Positions 59,746 to 64,000 of a DNA stretch of 64,000 bases are shown here, piece after piece (position 1 is the stretch's first letter; every line of letters begins with the position of its first letter). Made by a program: the position numbers and the translations under genes. The notes below the pieces were generated by a model. The model saw only the letters and a list, made by a program, of their open reading frames with translations, did no database searches and had not been told where the DNA came from. The stretch is taken from the NCBI GenBank assembly GCA_008933995.1, contig WARS01000029.1, positions 22,628,879 to 22,692,878 on the forward strand. Direction: 5' to 3'. Source of the stretch: Datnioides undecimradiatus (taxonomy: Eukaryota; Chordata; Actinopteri; Lobotiformes; Datnioididae).

Positions 59746-62082
59746 ACTTCACACCCCAAACCCAACCGCGTCGGCGTCTGTCTGTTCGCTGGCGTCGCCG
59801 CGATGTGAGAGAATTCATTTCAGTCCCTGTGATGAAACGGGAGACAAGGGGAGACGTTTTAAACCCTGAAACCCTTTGGAATAACTGAAAATGAGATTAC
59901 TCCACTCTCTGCGGAGCAGTTGAATAATAATGTTGCAGCTTTAAAGGAATTTTTAATTTGCACAAAAGCGCTTTGACACAACTCCCTTAATCATTGCCTT
60001 TTTTTATATCCGGAGGAACATCGATGGGGGAAATTAACGATGCCCTTTGCTAATGGAAACGCCTCAATGGAATATTCAGTGTTTGCTTGCGTGGTAAATG
60101 ATAACCAAGCTGGGTTATTGGGGAATAATCCGAGGAGAACATGGTAGAATTACATCAGAATCTGCTTTTAACATGGAGAATGCTCCTTTTTTTTATTTTG
60201 CACAGGCGATGTCTCTTCATCTAAAAAGGGTTTAACTTCCATTTTCCTTATATTGTTTGGATCCTGTTAAGAAAGCCCTATCTAGAGCTGCCTTCTGCTC
60301 TAATGGAGGGGATCACTGAGGATTACTATCGTTAATGCACTATCCTCTATTCCATATCTAATATTACCTGTCTGTGGAGGAGAAAAGGGCTGACGAGGAG
60401 AGAGATAGCTGCCTCTTTCTTCCTTGTCGGGCCTGTAACGACTCTTTTCAGGAGGCTGTTCTCAGCCTCCCGCCACATCAAGCTCAAAGCTTTTTGCTTT
60501 GTAGACACAAAACACGCCGTGCTGAATTTAAGTTTCACAGTCTCTTCCTCTCTTTCTATTTCTGCCAATTACCAACCCAGCATCGTCTGATTGAGGCGGC
60601 CAAGAATCTCCCTTACTTCCCTATCAGCATCACGCTCTCTATTCAGGAATCTCTCTGCAGAGTGCCGGACTTTTCATATTCAATCATGTGCAAAACAGCT
60701 CGCCTTACCTTTCTCGCTCCCCCTTTTCCAGCAGCCTCGTAATTTTATTTAGACAAAGGACCCCCCAACCCGCCCCCCACCCTCCTCCATGTCCATTTGA
60801 ATTCACCAGCAAGTGCTGTAAGGGAAATCCAATTTTGGCCTGCAATGTTGGGCGTGGAGGAACAAAGGGGGGCATCTGCATGAAGTGCAGGGGAAATGGT
60901 GCGTTGTGTGGCGGATGAGGCCGAGAATTCCCCTGATTGCTTTACTGATCAGTATATTGAATAGGTGCCGTGGTGGAATGTAAATGAAGCGCTCACAGAA
61001 ATTGCTCTGAAAGGAGAAATTGGCTAAATAAACCAATAGAAGGTAAGAAAGGGCAGCGTAATTGAATGGCGATGAAGGCGAGGAAGGAACCTGAGCGTGA
61101 TTTAACATAAACGATAAGGTTGTTTCTTTATATAAAGCTTTCAGTCCGGTAAAATCCTGCTTCCTGGATCGAGATGAACGCAAATGAAGAGAATTGTGAG
61201 TGTAGGTCAGGTCTGAAAGCAAAGAGAAAACTATTTCTAGTTCTCCTAATATGAACTGAGAAATTATATGAGCTTAACGAAGACTCCTCTGGCTGAGGAG
61301 AAGTGAGTGTAAGTGGCTGCAGTCAGTTTTCTTGTTCATTCAAGTCCTTTGAATGAGGAAATACTCACTTTAGTCATACAGGTCAGTGGTGTCATCGGCC
61401 TGTGGGGGTGGGTGTAAGGTGTTCACCTCATGACTAAACTGTAGCAGTGTAACTTGAATAAACACTGGCTACGAGAAGTTGAGTAAGGAAGTGACAAAAC
61501 AGTTTTGCTGTCAGCTCTGGTGAGCGGGCAGCATAAGTCAGATCACAGCAGCGTCTCCTCCCACAAAGCCCCTTTAACCCAGCTGAGCTTACGGAAGAAT
61601 CGTCAACTCCTTCTGAAAGATAATTTATGATTTCCTACGACTCACAAGCAGACACTAACTTATTCAGAGAGCATTTAGCAGTATTCATCGTTTTAGGCAC
61701 AAGTGAAGGGATTAAAGATGAGTTTTGCCTTAAGGACAGAGCGCTGCTGAGTGAAGCCCGATTCATCAGGCGAAACATACATAATTCATTTCTGATAACC
61801 AGCTGGCATTCATTGTTAGAAGAAGTAAAGTTAGCTTAGATGACTAAACACAAGGTATGTGTACTTTTAATTAGTAGTTTTACAGCCTGCAGGAGAAACA
61901 TCCTTCAGAAAATTAAAATGCAGTGTCATGGTTCAGAAAATTACGACTAAAACTCAAATTAAACCTAAATTAATACTGAATTCTGCACTGAAGCACAACA
62001 AAAAGGCTGAAATGTGAAATGCGATTTCAAGGAAGCGCTAAAAGTAATTTCAGCGTGCATTCAGAACATCTCTCTGGACATA

Positions 62083-62288
62083 CAGTGAGGCCAATAAGTA
62101 TTTGATCACCCTGTGATTTTGCATGTTCTCCCACTTAGAAATCATGGAGGGGTCTAAAATTTCCATTGTAGGTGCATTTCCACTGTGAGAGACAGAATCT
62201 AAAAAAAAAAATCCGGAAATCACATTGTATGATTTTTTTTAACAATATTTTTGTATGTTACTGTGTCAAATAAGTATTTGATCACTTG
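62083..62288 (+). repeat. Left terminal inverted repeat of the Tc1-like element
   Basis: About 206 bp, with transposase-binding-type direct repeats near 62093-62109 and 62268-62284. It differs from the right repeat mainly by 'attgta' versus 'atcata' (as aligned), 'tgtatgtt' versus 'tgaatatt', and the length of an A-run and a T-run. Confidence 0.9.
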
Positions 62289-62451
62289 CTTATCATCCAG
62301 ATTTCTGACCCTAAAAGACCTGTTATTCTGCTTTTAAATAGTCCAACTACACTCTGCTCATGATTCTAATTTAGTAGCACCTGTTTGAGGTCGTTAGCTT
62401 TCATAAAGACACCTGTGCACCCCACAATCAGTCAAAAGTCTAACTACCAAC

Positions 62452-63474
62452 ATGGGCAAAACCAAAGAGCTGTCAGAAGACACCAGAGACAAAATTGTAG
62501 ACCTTCACAAAGCTGGAAAGGGCTACAGGGCAATTGCCAAGCAGCTTGGTGAAAAAAGAACAACTGTTGGAGCAATTGTCAGAAAATGGAAGAGGCTAAT
62601 GATGACTGTCAATGTCCCTCGGACTGGGGCTCCACGCAAGATCTCACCTCGTGGGGTATCAATGATGCTGAGAAAGGTGAGGAATCAGCCCAGAACTACA
62701 CGGGAGGAGCTGGTCAATGACCTGAAGAGAGCTGGGACCACCGTTTCCAAGGCTACTATCAGTAATACACTAAGACGTCATGGTTTAAAATCATGCATCG
62801 CACGGAAGGTTCCCCTGCTTAAGTCAGCCCATGTCCAGGCCCGTCTGAAGTTTGCCAATGACCATCTGGATGATCCAGAGGAGTCATGGGAGAAAGTCAT
62901 GTGGTCAGATGAGACCAAAATAGAACTTTTTGGTCTTAACTCCATTCGCCGTGTTTGGAGGAAGAAGGAGGATGAGTATCATCCCAATAAAACCATACCT
63001 ACAATGAAGCATGGGGGTGGAAGCATCATGCTCTGGGGGTGTTTTTCTGCACAGGGGACAGGACGACTGCACTGTATTAAGGAGAGGATGAACGGGGCCA
63101 TGTATTGTGAGATTTTGGGCAAAAACCTCCTTCCCTCAGTCAGAGCATTGAAGATGGGTCGTGGCTGGGTCTCCCAACATGACAATGACCCGAAGCACAC
63201 AGCCAGGAAAACCAAGGAGTGGCTCCATAAGAAGCATATCAAGGTTCTGGAGTGGCCTAGCCAGTCTCCAGGCCTAAATCCAATAGAAAATCTTTGGAGG
63301 GAGCTGAAACTCCGTGTTGCTCAGCGACAGCCCCGAAACCTGACAGATCTAGAGAAGATCTGTATGAAGGAGTGGGCCAAAATCCCTGCTGCAGTGTGTG
63401 CAAACCTGGTGAAGAACTACAGGAACCGTTTGACCTCTGTAATTGTTAACGAAGGCTTCTGTACCAAATATTAA
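62452..63474 (+). CDS. Tc1-family transposase (DD34E), open frame
   Basis: 340 aa in one exon, the usual length for the family, beginning [13 protein letters not shown]. The N-terminal half carries paired helix-turn-helix DNA-binding regions (about 8-50 and 65-115), with a GRPR-type hinge represented here by PRTGAPRK (56-63). The DDE catalytic domain shows D153 (MWSDETK), D244 (QHDNDPKHT) and E279 (NPIENLW), with exactly 34 residues between the last two, the DD34E signature. The glycine-rich box [12 protein letters not shown] is at 188-199. One oddity is G274 in SPGLNPIE, where Tc1 relatives usually have SPDLNPIE. The enzyme cuts and pastes the element at TA sites. All catalytic residues are present, so activity is possible but unproven. 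Confidence 0.97.
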   Translation: MGKTKELSEDTRDKIVDLHKAGKGYRAIAKQLGEKRTTVGAIVRKWKRLMMTVNVPRTGAPRKISPRGVSMMLRKVRNQPRTTREELVNDLKRAGTTVSKATISNTLRRHGLKSCIARKVPLLKSAHVQARLKFANDHLDDPEESWEKVMWSDETKIELFGLNSIRRVWRKKEDEYHPNKTIPTMKHGGGSIMLWGCFSAQGTGRLHCIKERMNGAMYCEILGKNLLPSVRALKMGRGWVSQHDNDPKHTARKTKEWLHKKHIKVLEWPSQSPGLNPIENLWRELKLRVAQRQPRNLTDLEKICMKEWAKIPAAVCANLVKNYRNRLTSVIVNEGFCTKY

Positions 63475-63486
63475 AGTTGTTTGACT

Positions 63487-63690
63487 CAAGTGATCAAATA
63501 CTTATTTGACACAGTAATATTCAAAAATATTGTTAAAAAAATCATACAATGTGATTTCCGGATTTTTTTTTTAGATTCTGTCTCTCACAGTGGAAATGCA
63601 CCTATGATGGAAATTTTAGACCCCTCCATGATTTCTAAGTGGGAGAACATGCAAAATCACAGGGTGATCAAATACTTATTGGCCTCACTG
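63487..63690 (-). repeat. Right terminal inverted repeat of the Tc1-like element
   Basis: About 204 bp, the reverse complement of the left repeat with few differences. It starts 12 bp after the transposase stop codon. The frame at 63481-63801 is only this repeat read through and is not a gene. Confidence 0.9.
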
Positions 63691-63692
63691 TA

Positions 63693-64000
63693 TGGGGTTG
63701 CGGTTCAGCTGACCACAAGAAGGGTGTGGCCGCACTCGATTAACAGGCTGACTGATTGCGCTGGGACGTCCCACCCTGGATCACTATCAGCTGCAGCTTA
63801 ATTGTATGCTGTGTGACTCAGCTGTAGAGCTGTGGGAAATAAACAGAGCATAAGACAGTTCAGCTGGTGTCTGATACCCACTGATTTGTCTAGATGGAGT
63901 AGACTCAGACTAAATGAAATGAAAGTATTCATCTGCTGCACGAGTACCTGGGAAAAACAGTGGAACGGTAGAAGTTAAGCGCTCACAGCTTGTGCTGGAG
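63693..64000 (+). other. nos1ap: nos1ap intron 2, right edge
   Basis: About 300 bp after the transposon in which I see no exon, repeat or RNA gene. Confidence 0.5.

Larger units (their letters stand above)
54401..62082 (+). other. nos1ap: nos1ap intron 2, fifth part up to the transposon
   Basis: No exon is recognised. It holds a CAG run at 55836-55861, a SINE-like fragment near 59690-59745, and two repeat-poor stretches (about 56880-57130 and 59890-60200) that could be regulatory. The open frames at 54528-54872 and 57322-57621 resemble no family I know. Confidence 0.5.
62083..63690 (+). mobile_element. Complete Tc1-like DNA transposon
   Basis: The 1608-bp element is flanked by TA on both sides (62081-62082 and 63691-63692), the Tc1/mariner target duplication. 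Its terminal inverted repeats, about 205 bp each (62083-62288 and 63487-63690), start CAGTGAGGCCAATAAG and differ at only a handful of positions. Each repeat carries two copies of an AATAAGTATTTGATCAC word, one at the outer end and one at the inner end, which is the IR/DR layout of Sleeping Beauty-type elements. One open transposase frame fills the middle. It is inserted in nos1ap intron 2 in the same orientation as the gene. The near-identity of the ends suggests recent insertion. Confidence 0.97.

Noticed and set aside
63481-63801. 106-aa frame after the transposase
   Set aside because: It is the right inverted repeat of the transposon read through into flanking DNA.
1-64000. CRISPR array, prokaryotic operon or integrated virus
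   Set aside because: I looked for spaced direct repeats, bacterial gene layouts and retroviral or other viral coding and saw none. The repeats present are microsatellites and transposon debris of a vertebrate genome.

Overview
This is a stretch of a ray-finned fish nuclear genome, most likely a percomorph teleost. The evidence is spliced vertebrate genes with GT-AG introns, dense (CA/GT)n microsatellites, an intact Tc1-like transposon, tRNA-derived SINE fragments, and copies of a degenerate repeat that I recognise from spiny-rayed fishes. No prokaryotic, plasmid or viral feature was seen.

Layout. Positions 1-6.9 kb hold no recognisable protein gene, only repeats and a small CpG-rich patch at 6.26-6.45 kb. 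Positions 7.07-11.29 kb carry a complete seven-exon gene for a secreted two-cystatin-domain protein of the fetuin/histidine-rich-glycoprotein family (513 aa by conceptual splicing). Its last exon encodes a very large histidine-rich tail. Positions 13.41-15.75 kb carry a second complete seven-exon paralogue in the same orientation, recognisable as fetuin-B (354 aa). A tRNA-His gene stands alone at 16.77 kb. Positions 17-24 kb are gene-free. At 24.0-24.6 kb a CpG-rich promoter region precedes the first two coding exons of nos1ap (the CAPON adaptor). From 24.9 kb to the right edge the window lies inside a nos1ap intron of at least 39 kb. That intron holds simple repeats, old transposon debris, CpG-dense patches, candidate regulatory islands and, at 62.08-63.69 kb, a 1.6-kb Tc1-like transposon with an open transposase frame and near-identical inverted repeats.

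How the genes fit together. The two fetuin-family genes are tandem duplicates: exon phases match and three exon lengths are identical. Both keep the CPDCP linker that fetuin-B uses to block astacin metalloproteases, so both products are plausibly secreted liver proteins that inhibit astacin-type proteases. The first also carries a tail suited to binding zinc or other metals. The most notable observations are that histidine-rich tail with its mixed fetuin/HRG character, the CPDCP motif in both paralogues, long (TG)n runs at the same intron's acceptor in both paralogues, the intact Tc1 element, and the lopsided 173-nt versus >39-kb first introns of nos1ap.
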